Assembly: GCA_017307065.1 (NCBI GenBank) | Contig: JAFKGL010000018.1 | Coordinates: forward strand, 1-64,000 | Source of the DNA: Candidatus Paracaedimonas acanthamoebae | Lineage (GTDB): Bacteria > Pseudomonadota > Alphaproteobacteria > Caedimonadales > Caedimonadaceae | Direction: 5' to 3' | Length of the DNA stretch: 64,000 nt | In this document: piece by piece, positions 1-7,424 of the stretch | Position numbering within the stretch: position 1 is the first letter of the stretch | Layout of the letters: every line of letters begins with the position of its first letter | Notes under the pieces: generated by a model | Databases searched by the model: none | What the model was told of the DNA's origin: nothing | The model's input: only the letters and a program-made list of their open reading frames with translations | Program-made: the position numbers and the translations under genes

Positions 1-22
1 CATCAAAAGTGGTCTCTGTCAT
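1..22 (-). CDS. 5' end of a divergent gene (partial)
   Basis: Only the first seven codons lie in the window (MTETTFD), read leftwards from an ATG at 22. The start is supported by an AAAGGAG ribosome binding site at 29-35, six bases upstream. The gene is divergent from the response regulator at 130, so the roughly 100 bp between them must hold both promoters. Too little protein is visible to name a function. Confidence 0.6.
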
Positions 23-129
23 TTAATTCTCCTTTAGGACTTCCTTTTTTCTAACTTATGGACTATAGAGAAAACATTACTTAACGTGAAGCTGCAAGGC
101 TTAAATTTTATCTTAAGTAGATTATTACC

Positions 130-822
130 ATGGTTGCAACTTCTCATTTACTTGTTATTGATGATGACCGTCGTCTTCGAGAGCTTTTACAAAAGTACCT
201 TGAAGAAAATGGTTATCAAGTTTTAGGAGCCGCTACTGCTCACGAAGCTCGACAAAAATTACTAAAAGAAGAAGCTCAACTTATTGTGCTCGACCTTATG
301 ATGCCTGAAGAATCAGGACTTGAATTTTTGAAATGGCTTCGACAAGACAAGGAAAATGAAATTCCTGTCTTGATGCTAACAGCGATGGGAGAAGTAGATC
401 ATCGTATTGAGGGATTAGAAGCTGGAGCAGATGATTATCTTGCAAAACCTTTTGAACCGCGAGAACTTCTTTTAAGAATTCGCAACCTCTTACAAAGAAA
501 ATCTAAATTAACTTTTCCAGGCTCAGCTATACGTCTGGGGCTTCTTACTTACGATCCAAGCCGAGCGATGCTCAAACGTGGCCATGAATCAATCCATCTT
601 ACTTCCTTAGAAGTTACCTTAATGAACATTTTCTCTCAACAGCCTGGGGTCCCTATTAGCCGTGAGAAACTAGCTGAACTAAGTGGCGTCAGTCTAAGCC
701 CTAGGACAGTAGATGTTCAAATTACAAGACTCCGTAAAAAAATTGAAAAAGATCCTAAACAACCTCTTTATCTTCATACCGTAAGACATCAAGGATATGT
801 TTTGAGGCCTGATATCATATGA
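130..822 (+). CDS. OmpR-family response regulator
   Basis: A 230-residue DNA-binding response regulator. Residues 1-120 are a receiver domain with the acidic pocket D11-D13, phospho-acceptor D55, T84 and K106. Residues about 135-228 are an OmpR/PhoB winged helix ending in the usual TVRHQGYVL hairpin. It overlaps the downstream sensor kinase by 4 bp (ATGA), so the two are translationally coupled and almost certainly partners. The pair resembles alphaproteobacterial OmpR/EnvZ-like systems, but the regulon cannot be read from sequence. No strong ribosome binding site precedes the ATG. Family assignment is secure; the stimulus is unknown. Confidence 0.93.
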   Translation: MVATSHLLVIDDDRRLRELLQKYLEENGYQVLGAATAHEARQKLLKEEAQLIVLDLMMPEESGLEFLKWLRQDKENEIPVLMLTAMGEVDHRIEGLEAGADDYLAKPFEPRELLLRIRNLLQRKSKLTFPGSAIRLGLLTYDPSRAMLKRGHESIHLTSLEVTLMNIFSQQPGVPISREKLAELSGVSLSPRTVDVQITRLRKKIEKDPKQPLYLHTVRHQGYVLRPDII

Positions 823-2144
823 TTACTCTATTCTATCCTTTCCAATATTTAAAAAAAATTCTTCCTAAAACTCTCTTTGGGCGTACTTTAATCATTGTTA
901 TAACACCTGTTGTCTTTGTTCAGATGATTACCACTTATATCTTTGTCGATCGACATCTTGAAAAAGTAACAGAACTTCTTGCAAAAAATATATCTCTTAG
1001 AACCGCAGAAGCCGTTAATGTTGTTTTAAGTACACCTCACTTTGAAGATGATTCACAACTTTTACGTAATTATATTTTTAATCATTTTGAATTGTCACTA
1101 GAAATGGAACAAGAACAAAAGGATTTATCCGTTATAAGAAAAAATTTACTGGCTCCTTATGACAAAATATTAACGCAAGAACTTGAGAAAAAAATTCCTT
1201 TTTCTTTTTCCATTAGTGTAAGAGATGAAGACATTGCCATTTCTATTCAAACGCTTAAAGGAAATTTCATCTTAAAAGATAAATTGAAACATCTCGCCCC
1301 AAAAACGACTTCTATTCTCTTATGGTGGTCTGTTGCGACACCCCTTTTATTTTTAGCAATTGCAATTCTTTTTATGCGAAACCAGATCAAGCCATTGAAA
1401 AGATTAGCTGAAGCGGTTGACGACTTTGGTAAAGGACGAGAGACCATAGCGATAAAACCATCAGGATCCTTCGAAGTTCGTAAATTAACATATGCTTTTA
1501 TTTCTATGAAGGAACGTATTCAGCGTCAAATAACACAAAGAACAGAAATGCTTGCAGGTGTCTCTCACGACTTGAAAACCCCTCTAACACGAATGGAACT
1601 TCAATTAGCGATGTCAGGTAACGCTGAATCGATCAAAGATTTACAACAAGATGTTCGTGAAATGAATAAAATGATTGAAGATTATCTTGCTTTCGCAAAA
1701 GGTGAAGAAGACGGGCCTTATCAAGAAGTAGAAATTTCATCACTTCTACAAAATGTTACGTCTTTGTTCCCGGACAAACCTATTTCATTTATACCGTCTC
1801 AACCTGTTTATACTATTGCTCATGCGCTATCACTGAAACGAGCGTTTACAAACATTATTGAAAATGCTCTTAAGTATGCCCATTCTCTTTGGATATCAGT
1901 CCATGTCACATCTGAAGAAGTTAACATATATTTTGAAGATGATGGCCCTGGTATTCCTGAATCAAAAAGAGAAACTGTATTCAGGCCTTTTTATCGCTTA
2001 GAAGGTTCGCGAAATTCAGAAACAGGGGGGTCAGGACTTGGCTTGGCTATCACACGAGATATTATTCTAAGGCATGGGGGTACGATTGAACTTAAAAAAT
2101 CAAAGCAAGGTGGCCTTCTTGTCATGATAGGTTTACCACTCTAA
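819..2144 (+). CDS. Membrane sensor histidine kinase (EnvZ-like)
   Basis: A 441-residue sensor kinase. Membrane segments at about residues 22-42 and 166-186 flank a periplasmic sensor region of roughly 120 residues. A HAMP linker follows, then the dimerisation helix with the phospho-accepting histidine H250 (motif SHDLKTPLTR). The C-terminal ATPase domain carries the N box (NIIENALKYA), G1 (DDGPGIP) and G2 (GGSGLGLAI). It overlaps the response regulator by 4 bp and its TAA stop overlaps the rlmJ start by 1 bp (TAATG), so the three genes probably form one transcript. The periplasmic domain has no motif I recognise. Confidence 0.93.
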   Translation: MITLFYPFQYLKKILPKTLFGRTLIIVITPVVFVQMITTYIFVDRHLEKVTELLAKNISLRTAEAVNVVLSTPHFEDDSQLLRNYIFNHFELSLEMEQEQKDLSVIRKNLLAPYDKILTQELEKKIPFSFSISVRDEDIAISIQTLKGNFILKDKLKHLAPKTTSILLWWSVATPLLFLAIAILFMRNQIKPLKRLAEAVDDFGKGRETIAIKPSGSFEVRKLTYAFISMKERIQRQITQRTEMLAGVSHDLKTPLTRMELQLAMSGNAESIKDLQQDVREMNKMIEDYLAFAKGEEDGPYQEVEISSLLQNVTSLFPDKPISFIPSQPVYTIAHALSLKRAFTNIIENALKYAHSLWISVHVTSEEVNIYFEDDGPGIPESKRETVFRPFYRLEGSRNSETGGSGLGLAITRDIILRHGGTIELKKSKQGGLLVMIGLPL

Positions 2145-2977
2145 TGAACTACAGACATATTTATCATGCTGGTAATTTTTCAGATGTTGTAAAACATTTT
2201 GTTTTGACACTTCTTCTCCAAAAATTGCACGAAAAAGAAAAAGCTTTTTCAATTGTTGATACCCATGCAGGGATAGGCTTATACAATCTTCAATCTACCC
2301 AAGCCTTAAAGACCAATGAAGCAGAAGAAGGTATTTTGAAATTGCTTCACTCTTCTCAAGATAAAAAGCTTTTTGAGCATTATTTAAAGATAGTACAAGC
2401 CGAAGATAGTAATGTTTATCCAGGATCTCCAGTCATTTCGCGAGCCTTTTTAAGGCCTCAGGATCGTTTATGGTTATCTGAACTTCATCCTGAAGATTTC
2501 CAACAATTAACTCACCTGTTTCATAAAGATCCTCAAGTAAAAGTTCTCCATCAAGATGGCTATCTTTCGCTAAAATCTCTCCTCCCCCCTAAAGAGAAGA
2601 GAGGGCTCATTTTGATTGATCCTCCTTTTGAAGAACGGAATGAGTTTAAAACTTTGGTTAATGGTTTACGAGAAAGTTATAAAAGGTTTTCAACAGGAAT
2701 TTATATGATATGGTTTCCTATAAAAGATTTGAAACCTATTAAAGAATTTTACACAGCCCTTAGAGGATTAGAAATTCCTAAAATTCTTACAATTGAATTT
2801 TTGAGAAGCCCCCCCACAACGTCTGAAACTCTCAATGGAACAGGTCTTGTCATTGTTAATCCTCCGTGGAAAATACAAGAAAAAATAATTCCAGGATTAG
2901 AAGTTCTCCTAAAAATTTTTGAATTTAAAGAAGGTTATACTCGATCAGAATGGTTGCGTGAGGAAGGTAAAAATTAA
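2144..2977 (+). CDS. rlmJ: 23S rRNA (adenine-N6)-methyltransferase RlmJ
   Basis: A 277-residue protein with the RlmJ (YhiR) signature: an N-terminal YRHIYHAGNFSDVVKH block, a DTHAGIGLY SAM-binding loop at about 39-47, and the N6-adenine methyltransferase motif IV as DPPF at 159-162 (DPPY in many relatives). In E. coli the family methylates A2030 of 23S rRNA, and the length matches E. coli RlmJ (about 280 residues). It is the last gene of the response regulator-kinase-rlmJ run. Its 3' end overlaps by 4 bp the stop of the convergent PAS kinase gene. No functional link to the two-component pair is evident. Confidence 0.93.
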   Translation: MNYRHIYHAGNFSDVVKHFVLTLLLQKLHEKEKAFSIVDTHAGIGLYNLQSTQALKTNEAEEGILKLLHSSQDKKLFEHYLKIVQAEDSNVYPGSPVISRAFLRPQDRLWLSELHPEDFQQLTHLFHKDPQVKVLHQDGYLSLKSLLPPKEKRGLILIDPPFEERNEFKTLVNGLRESYKRFSTGIYMIWFPIKDLKPIKEFYTALRGLEIPKILTIEFLRSPPTTSETLNGTGLVIVNPPWKIQEKIIPGLEVLLKIFEFKEGYTRSEWLREEGKN

Positions 2978-4023
2978 CATGCTTCTTTTATTTCTTCAAA
3001 TATAGGCCATAAAAGGTAAAAGGTTGTTCCTTTCCCAACAACACTTGTAAAATCAATCTTGCCTCCGATTTGATCTGTAATTTTCCTTACAATCGCAAGG
3101 CCCATCCCATATCCTTCAATATTGCGGTCTACATGAAATTTTTTTAAAGGCTCAAAAATATCTTCCCTTATATGATCTCTAATGCCAGGTCCATTATCAC
3201 TTATTTTTACTAAAAGTTGTTTTTCTTGATTTTCAACTTCTACTCTAATTTTACCTTCTTTATTATTATGATGATGCTTGACGGCATTTGAAATAAGATT
3301 ATAGAGAACTTCTGTCAGTAGGAAATTAAATGTTTTAAACGTAGAAATTGAACTTGAAACTACAATTTCAAATCCATCTGGAAGAAAGACGCGCCGCTTA
3401 ATAGCTTCAACTGATCGAAAAATATTAAAAGCACTAGGAACCTCAGTTAGATCATTAACAAATAAAGAAACCAGATCTTGTGTTAACTTATAAGCTTGCT
3501 TATTAACCAATCTCAGACTTGATAAATTTTCTAAAGATACCGGCGATAAGACATTATCTTTATCTTGAATAATCCATTGAGAAAGATGCTCAACAGTTCT
3601 TATTGGGGATTGAATATCATGTGATAGAATGTGAAAGAGGGTTGCCTGTTGCTCATTTTTAGCACTTAAGGTTTCATTCAGTTTGTTTAGTTTTTTTCTT
3701 TTTTCAATTAGTTTAGTAATATCTCGCCAAATTCCTCGACTATAAAGAATATTACCTTCTTTATCCTTAACGGCAGTTACACTGAATGAGACATGTAGTT
3801 TTTCTCCAGATTTTTTTTTGAGAATAACCTCTTTATCTTTTACAATACCTTTTTGCTTATACTCACGTAGGATAATATCTCGCGTACTCAAAGAATCTGG
3901 GTGATAAAGCTCTGCAATAGAATCAAGAGCTAAAAGCTCTTCTTTTGTATAACCAAGAGTATCAATGAGAGCTTGGTTACACTCTATTATTTTTTCGTTT
4001 AATGCATTAACCGATACAAACAT
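2974..4023 (-). CDS. Soluble PAS-domain sensor histidine kinase
   Basis: From its first ATG (4023) this is a 349-residue kinase with no membrane segment. A PAS domain covers about residues 1-105, with a PAC-like stretch around YSRGIWRDITKL. A short coiled coil follows, then HisKA with LSHDIQSP and a C-terminal ATPase domain (N box LISNAVKHH, G1 DNGPGI, G2 GYGMGLAIV). No response-regulator gene is adjacent, so its partner is encoded elsewhere. The ATG cuts into the PAS domain: the reading frame continues upstream through residues FYKDFYDNAPD, which look like the missing first PAS helix. No ribosome binding site precedes the ATG, whereas one lies at 4078-4083 ahead of an ATC codon at 4068 (separate entry). 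The true protein is probably about 15 residues longer. Confidence 0.88.
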   Translation of the reverse strand: MFVSVNALNEKIIECNQALIDTLGYTKEELLALDSIAELYHPDSLSTRDIILREYKQKGIVKDKEVILKKKSGEKLHVSFSVTAVKDKEGNILYSRGIWRDITKLIEKRKKLNKLNETLSAKNEQQATLFHILSHDIQSPIRTVEHLSQWIIQDKDNVLSPVSLENLSSLRLVNKQAYKLTQDLVSLFVNDLTEVPSAFNIFRSVEAIKRRVFLPDGFEIVVSSSISTFKTFNFLLTEVLYNLISNAVKHHHNNKEGKIRVEVENQEKQLLVKISDNGPGIRDHIREDIFEPLKKFHVDRNIEGYGMGLAIVRKITDQIGGKIDFTSVVGKGTTFYLLWPIFEEIKEAC

Positions 4024-4065
4024 ATCTGGCGCATTATCATAGAAATCTTTGTAAAATTTAGTATC

Positions 4066-4083
4066 GATTTTAACGTACCTTCT
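4066..4083 (-). promoter_or_regulatory. RBS facing an ATC codon at the PAS kinase start
   Basis: On the minus strand AGAAGG (4083-4078) is followed after 9 bases by ATC (4068-4066), in frame with the kinase. The 15 codons from ATC to the first ATG encode typical PAS N-terminal residues. There is no ATG, GTG or TTG between the upstream in-frame stop and the ATG at 4023. Either ATC is a rare start codon or a former ATG has mutated. Confidence 0.5.
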
Positions 4084-4325
4084 ATTAATTTTTCTTTTAT
4101 TTAATATGGCTGAAAGAAATATATTTTTGATTTACTTGATTTTTAATTTACTAAAACTAAAACAACTCTTGTGATTTTGCAATCAAATGTCAATTTTCTT
4201 GAATAAAAAGAAATTTCGAGATTTAAAAACTCAATCTCATCTTCTTATCAAGAAATATTCTTTGCAAAAGCCATAACCTCTAAAAAAATAATCCTCACAC
4301 CTAAAAAAGTACCATAATCTCTTCA

Positions 4326-4366
4326 AATTTTTTAATAAGAATAATTTATTAATTTTTTAATAAGAA
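4326..4366. repeat. Two direct copies of a 16-bp AT-rich motif
   Basis: AATTTTTTAATAAGAA occurs at 4326-4341 and again at 4351-4366, a 25-bp period. The pair sits just upstream of the -35 box of the EamA transporter promoter. Tandem sites here could bind a regulator, but in such AT-rich DNA chance is possible. The rest of the 4024-4431 intergenic region shows nothing else beyond the kinase start region and this promoter. Confidence 0.45.
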
Positions 4367-4377
4367 AAAATAAAAAG

Positions 4378-4407
4378 TTGAAACTAATTTTATTTAATGT
4401 CTATTAT
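4378..4407 (+). promoter_or_regulatory. Sigma-70 promoter for the EamA transporter
   Basis: TTGAAA (4378-4383), an 18-bp spacer and TATTAT (4402-4407), about 24 bp before the start codon at 4432. Both boxes are close to consensus and the position fits a short leader. Confidence 0.55.
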
Positions 4408-4431
4408 ACTTAAAAAACATGGGATGGGATA

Positions 4432-5322
4432 ATGCTTTCTACTAACTCAAGTATCTTTATAGCTTGTAGTTTATTTGGTGGCATGGGATGGATTTTTGGT
4501 CCATCTCAAGTAAAATATCTCCCTCCAGAAATGGCCGTGGCTTATCGTTTCATAATGGCCGGTGTTCTTACGCTTTTTTTTGCTTTTGTTTCAAGATATA
4601 AGCATCGCCCTATCAATTTAAAAACACAAGGTATTTTCCTTATTCAGGGAATCTGCATGTTTAGTATTAATTACATATTAGCTTATCATGCTTTGAATTA
4701 TGTCTTAAGTGGTATTGTGGCCGTTATTCTTTCTATGTTAATCGTTCCTAATATTCTTTTAGAGTCTTTATTTTTTAAGAAAAAATATACTCCCAAAAAA
4801 ATGATTATTACTATGGTCGCCTTTATAGGATTAATTTTTCTATTCTTAGGAGATTATAAAGGTAATAATTTTGGGGTTTCTATCAGTAAAGGCATTTTAT
4901 TTTGCGGCTGTAGTATGCTTTTTACCGCTCTTGGCGCGAATTTAAGTCAATATTTTCAGAAAACTACTGTTGATCCTGTTTGGGCTGTTGGTTTTTCCAT
5001 GTTATGGGGCGGTAGCTTTTCTCTTGTATATGCGCACATACAATCGGGGAGGCTTTTATTTCCCCTTGAACAAGAATTCATCGTGTCATTGTTAGTCCTT
5101 ACCATACTTTCAGTGCTTATATTCGTTTTCTATCAAATTTTACTTGCACGAAAAGGCGCCGGGTTCGCTGCTTATGTATGGGTCATCACCCCGGCCATTG
5201 CCTTACTATTATCTTGGTTATTTGAAGGATTAGCGCTCACAAGCGCGAGCGCTTTAGGAATTATGATTATTATGTTAGGTGGATTTTTAAATTTAGTCCT
5301 AAAGGATAAAAACTATGCCTAA
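4432..5322 (+). CDS. EamA/DMT-family transporter
   Basis: A 296-residue hydrophobic protein with about ten predicted membrane helices in two five-helix halves, the architecture of EamA (RhaT/YdcZ-like drug/metabolite) transporters. The N-terminal half carries PPEMAVAYRFIMAG, where the family often has P-x-x-x-x-x-R-F. Members move amino acids, nucleotides or other small metabolites across the inner membrane; the substrate cannot be predicted. A GGGATGGG stretch precedes the ATG. The gene overlaps the downstream oxygenase by 8 bp, suggesting coupled translation and perhaps a shared substrate. A second EamA transporter lies at 56350-57267. Confidence 0.88.
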   Translation: MLSTNSSIFIACSLFGGMGWIFGPSQVKYLPPEMAVAYRFIMAGVLTLFFAFVSRYKHRPINLKTQGIFLIQGICMFSINYILAYHALNYVLSGIVAVILSMLIVPNILLESLFFKKKYTPKKMIITMVAFIGLIFLFLGDYKGNNFGVSISKGILFCGCSMLFTALGANLSQYFQKTTVDPVWAVGFSMLWGGSFSLVYAHIQSGRLLFPLEQEFIVSLLVLTILSVLIFVFYQILLARKGAGFAAYVWVITPAIALLLSWLFEGLALTSASALGIMIIMLGGFLNLVLKDKNYA

Positions 5323-5911
5323 AAACAAAACCTTACCTCATGCAATTCTTATAAATAAAGCCGAACTCCCTATTACGTCAAAAGAATGGCAGAGTTTAGA
5401 AAACATTGTTCATAATGCTGAGTATGAAGCTCCTAAAAAAGGAGATACTAATGAGCATCTATCTTTAAAGGTGATGAGGGCTAAAAAACCTGGTGATCCA
5501 ATCAACTATAATGAGCCACTTTTAAAATTATTACTAAAACCTGAACTTTGTTGTTATCTTCAACAACGCTTAGAAATGAAATCTTATTTTGTTGATCGTG
5601 TGCAAATTCACCATTATCAAGAAGGTGATTTCATTTCCATGCATTGTGATAATGACAGTTGCCCAGATTATAAATTCTCGCTTGTTTTACACATGACAGA
5701 AGAATACGAAGGTGGTGAATTTAGAGTCCAAGATAAAAACAAAAATATAAAAAGCTTTAGAGCTCCTAAACATACCCTTCTGATAACAAGCAGTGCCCTT
5801 TCACATGAAGTTACGCGAGTTATGTCAGGTGAAAGAAAAGTGATTGTTTGGTTTATAAGCGAAAAAGATCTTACTCAAAAGAAATCTTCAGAATTTCGTA
5901 TAGCTTCTTAA
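5315..5911 (+). CDS. Fe(II)/2-oxoglutarate-dependent oxygenase (prolyl-hydroxylase-like)
   Basis: A 198-residue protein with the double-stranded beta-helix signature of Fe(II)/2-oxoglutarate dioxygenases: metal ligands H110 and D112 (MHCDND), distal H164 (SHEVTRV) and the 2-oxoglutarate-binding R174 (GERKV). The block YEGGEFRV is typical of prolyl-4-hydroxylase/PKHD relatives. It is soluble and short, so probably a single catalytic domain; the substrate is unknown. Its start lies 8 bp inside the EamA gene, so the two are likely co-expressed. Its last 41 bp overlap the 3' end of the convergent LysR gene, an unusually long overlap. Confidence 0.87.
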   Translation: MPKNKTLPHAILINKAELPITSKEWQSLENIVHNAEYEAPKKGDTNEHLSLKVMRAKKPGDPINYNEPLLKLLLKPELCCYLQQRLEMKSYFVDRVQIHHYQEGDFISMHCDNDSCPDYKFSLVLHMTEEYEGGEFRVQDKNKNIKSFRAPKHTLLITSSALSHEVTRVMSGERKVIVWFISEKDLTQKKSSEFRIAS

Positions 5912-6755
5912 TGAGTGGCTCTTCAGCTCTTGTTTTAGGAAAATTATAGGTGATATCCAAAGTCGGTCCGGTAAGAAAAGAAGGAAGTATTCTTACTAAT
6001 TTCTTATTACTTGTCTCAGCCCCTTTTTGAGATATTGAACCAATCCCCAGGTCATTTTGCACTGTCCTTAAGATAGCTGCCCCTGAATTTACTTGAACCA
6101 ACGGAATAAAATTAGAAGGTAAAAACTCAAGGTGCCAGTTGATCGAAGGATAAGGATAAGGGATATCCTTGCCAAAACTAATTATTGTATGCTGTTGTAA
6201 ATCTTCAATTGTAGCAGGAGTTCCATATTGATTAAGGTATTCTTCGCTTGCATAAAGATTCATATAATAATTTGTCAAAAGAAGATGGCTTAAATTATCT
6301 TCTTGAGGCTTAGAATGATCGAAAGCCGCAATTGAGACATCCGCTTCACGTTGATAGAGATTAAATTGTTCATCTGATGATTTAAGGATAATAGCTGTTT
6401 TTGGAAAATTTACCCTAAATCTGGGCAAAACTGCAGGAAGCCATAAAGATGCAATTGCATGGGTTGTAGCAATTATAATTTTATCATTAAATCCTTCTTG
6501 CTCTAATTTAAAACTATCAAGTCGAGCTGTTGCAAAGTCAATAATTTGCAACGCTTCCTTATGAAAACGATGCCCTGCGGCTGTAAAAACAACTCGCTGC
6601 CCCGAGGTTTCAATCAATTTAGTTCGCAATTCTTTTTCTAAAAGAACAACTTTACTACGAATACTTGTCGGATTCGACTTTGACCTTCGGCTAGCTTCTT
6701 GAAATCCACCTGATTCATAGAGAAGACAATATGCTTTTAAACGATTAATATCCAT
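5871..6755 (-). CDS. LysR-family transcriptional regulator
   Basis: From the ATG at 6755 a 294-residue LysR regulator: an N-terminal winged helix (about residues 1-60, opening MDINRLKAYCLLYESGGFQ) and a C-terminal effector-binding domain of two Rossmann-like halves (about 88-290). The frame stays open to a TTG at 6797, but family alignments begin at MDINRL and the extra residues overlap a promoter, so I use 6755; the ribosome binding site is weak (GAAG). The helix-turn-helix is slightly divergent (SKSNPTSIRSKV). It is convergent with the EamA/oxygenase pair, which it might regulate, and divergent from the RNA gene at 6825. A palindrome at 6804-6817 lies in the shared upstream region. Confidence 0.9.
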   Translation of the reverse strand: MDINRLKAYCLLYESGGFQEASRRSKSNPTSIRSKVVLLEKELRTKLIETSGQRVVFTAAGHRFHKEALQIIDFATARLDSFKLEQEGFNDKIIIATTHAIASLWLPAVLPRFRVNFPKTAIILKSSDEQFNLYQREADVSIAAFDHSKPQEDNLSHLLLTNYYMNLYASEEYLNQYGTPATIEDLQQHTIISFGKDIPYPYPSINWHLEFLPSNFIPLVQVNSGAAILRTVQNDLGIGSISQKGAETSNKKLVRILPSFLTGPTLDITYNFPKTRAEEPLIKKLYEILKISFE

Positions 6756-6790
6756 CACAACTTCATCTGTAAAAAAAAATAAACAATGTG

Positions 6791-6818
6791 TTGACAATTT
6801 TACATATACGTGTATATT
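6791..6818 (+). promoter_or_regulatory. Promoter of the 6825-7038 RNA, with internal palindrome
   Basis: TTGACA (6791-6796), a 16-bp spacer and TATATT (6813-6818), reading rightwards. The spacer and -10 contain an inverted repeat, ATATAC-GT-GTATAT (6804-6817), suited to a dimeric repressor or a LysR-type box. The divergent LysR gene starts 36 bp to the left, so one bound site could control both directions. A small shift of the -10 (TATTAT, 6815-6820) is possible. Confidence 0.6.
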
Positions 6819-6824
6819 ATACTT

Positions 6825-7038
6825 ATAAGCAACAATAAAATGAAAGTTTTAGCAAAAGAATTTATTCGAGTCCCTCCCAGAGAGAGTTATTTAAGTAACT
6901 CTCTCATCCCCCTAACGGGACCGTAAAAAAAGATTTGATGCCTTCAGCGCATCAGATACTTGAGGGGTTAAATTCTCCTCATTTAGTCTTCCCCCCCTAA
7001 CTTGATCCAACGGCCTTCGGGCCGCTGGATGTTTTTTT
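6825..7038 (+). ncRNA. Candidate small regulatory RNA with C-rich loops
   Basis: A region of about 214 nt framed by a near-consensus promoter and an intrinsic terminator, with no credible protein. A perfect 10-bp hairpin (6880-6889 with 6896-6905, loop TTTAAG) lies inside a GTCCC/GGGAC closing stem. Further short hairpins follow (TGATGC/GCATCA; TGAGG/CCTCA). C-rich stretches fall outside the main stems: CCCTCCC at 6872-6878 and the motif CCCCCTAAC twice (6908-6916 and 6993-7001). Such pyrimidine motifs are how many regulatory RNAs pair with Shine-Dalgarno sequences. It lacks the 6S rod with pairing ends, the tmRNA tRNA-like domain, and the RNase P and SRP signatures. A 28-codon ORF (6840-6926) without a ribosome binding site is the alternative reading. 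Transcript ends are inferred. Confidence 0.55.
7005..7038 (+). terminator. Intrinsic terminator of the 6825-7038 RNA
   Basis: ATCCAACGGCC pairs with GGCCGCTGGAT around a TTCG tetraloop (11 bp, one A-C mismatch), followed by GTTTTTTT. It separates the RNA from rpmJ. Confidence 0.85.
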
Positions 7039-7205
7039 AGAGGTCTCATAACTTAAAAAACCCTACAAAATTCCATTAAGTTTTTTATTTTATTGAATGT
7101 TTTTGATTTAACTTATCGATATCTAAGTAGAACCATTTTTTTATCTATTCTCATAAAATATCCCTTAGAATCGAAGATCAACTCTAAAAGAAATTATAAA
7201 AAGTG

Positions 7206-7238
7206 TTGACATTGCCTTGTCTCCAAAGCATATATAAT
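7206..7238 (+). promoter_or_regulatory. Probable rpmJ promoter
   Basis: TTGACA at 7206-7211 is a perfect -35. A TATATA/TATAAT cluster at 7231-7238 gives spacers of 19-21 bp, longer than ideal, so the exact -10 is uncertain. It lies about 35 bp before the rpmJ start. Confidence 0.4.
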
Positions 7239-7272
7239 TTTATTATTGAATGATGATAGTGGAGATGGCCAA

Positions 7273-7398
7273 ATGAAAATTGTTAACTCATTGAAATCAA
7301 TGAAAACACGACATAAAGATTGTCGTATTATTCGTCGTCGTGGCCGAAATTATATTATTAACAAAACAAATCCTCGCTTTAAAGCAAGACAGGGTTAA
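7273..7398 (+). CDS. rpmJ: 50S ribosomal protein bL36
   Basis: A 41-codon gene: it opens [16 protein letters not shown] and ends [12 protein letters not shown], matching the alphaproteobacterial form of bL36. This form lacks the Cys-Cys-Cys-His zinc site of the other bL36 type; the single Cys (C17) cannot form it. A GGAGATGG ribosome binding site lies 4 bases before the ATG. It stands alone, not in a spc ribosomal operon, and is followed 26 bp later by rpoZ, so rpmJ-rpoZ-rsh are probably co-transcribed. Confidence 0.93.
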   Translation: MKIVNSLKSMKTRHKDCRIIRRRGRNYIINKTNPRFKARQG

Positions 7399-7424
7399 TA
7401 TTTCTATTTAATAAGGAAAATTTT

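Noticed and set aside
6825-7038. 6S RNA, tmRNA, RNase P RNA or SRP RNA
   Set aside because: The ends do not pair into a 6S rod, there is no tRNA-like domain, and the conserved cores of RNase P and SRP RNA are not found.
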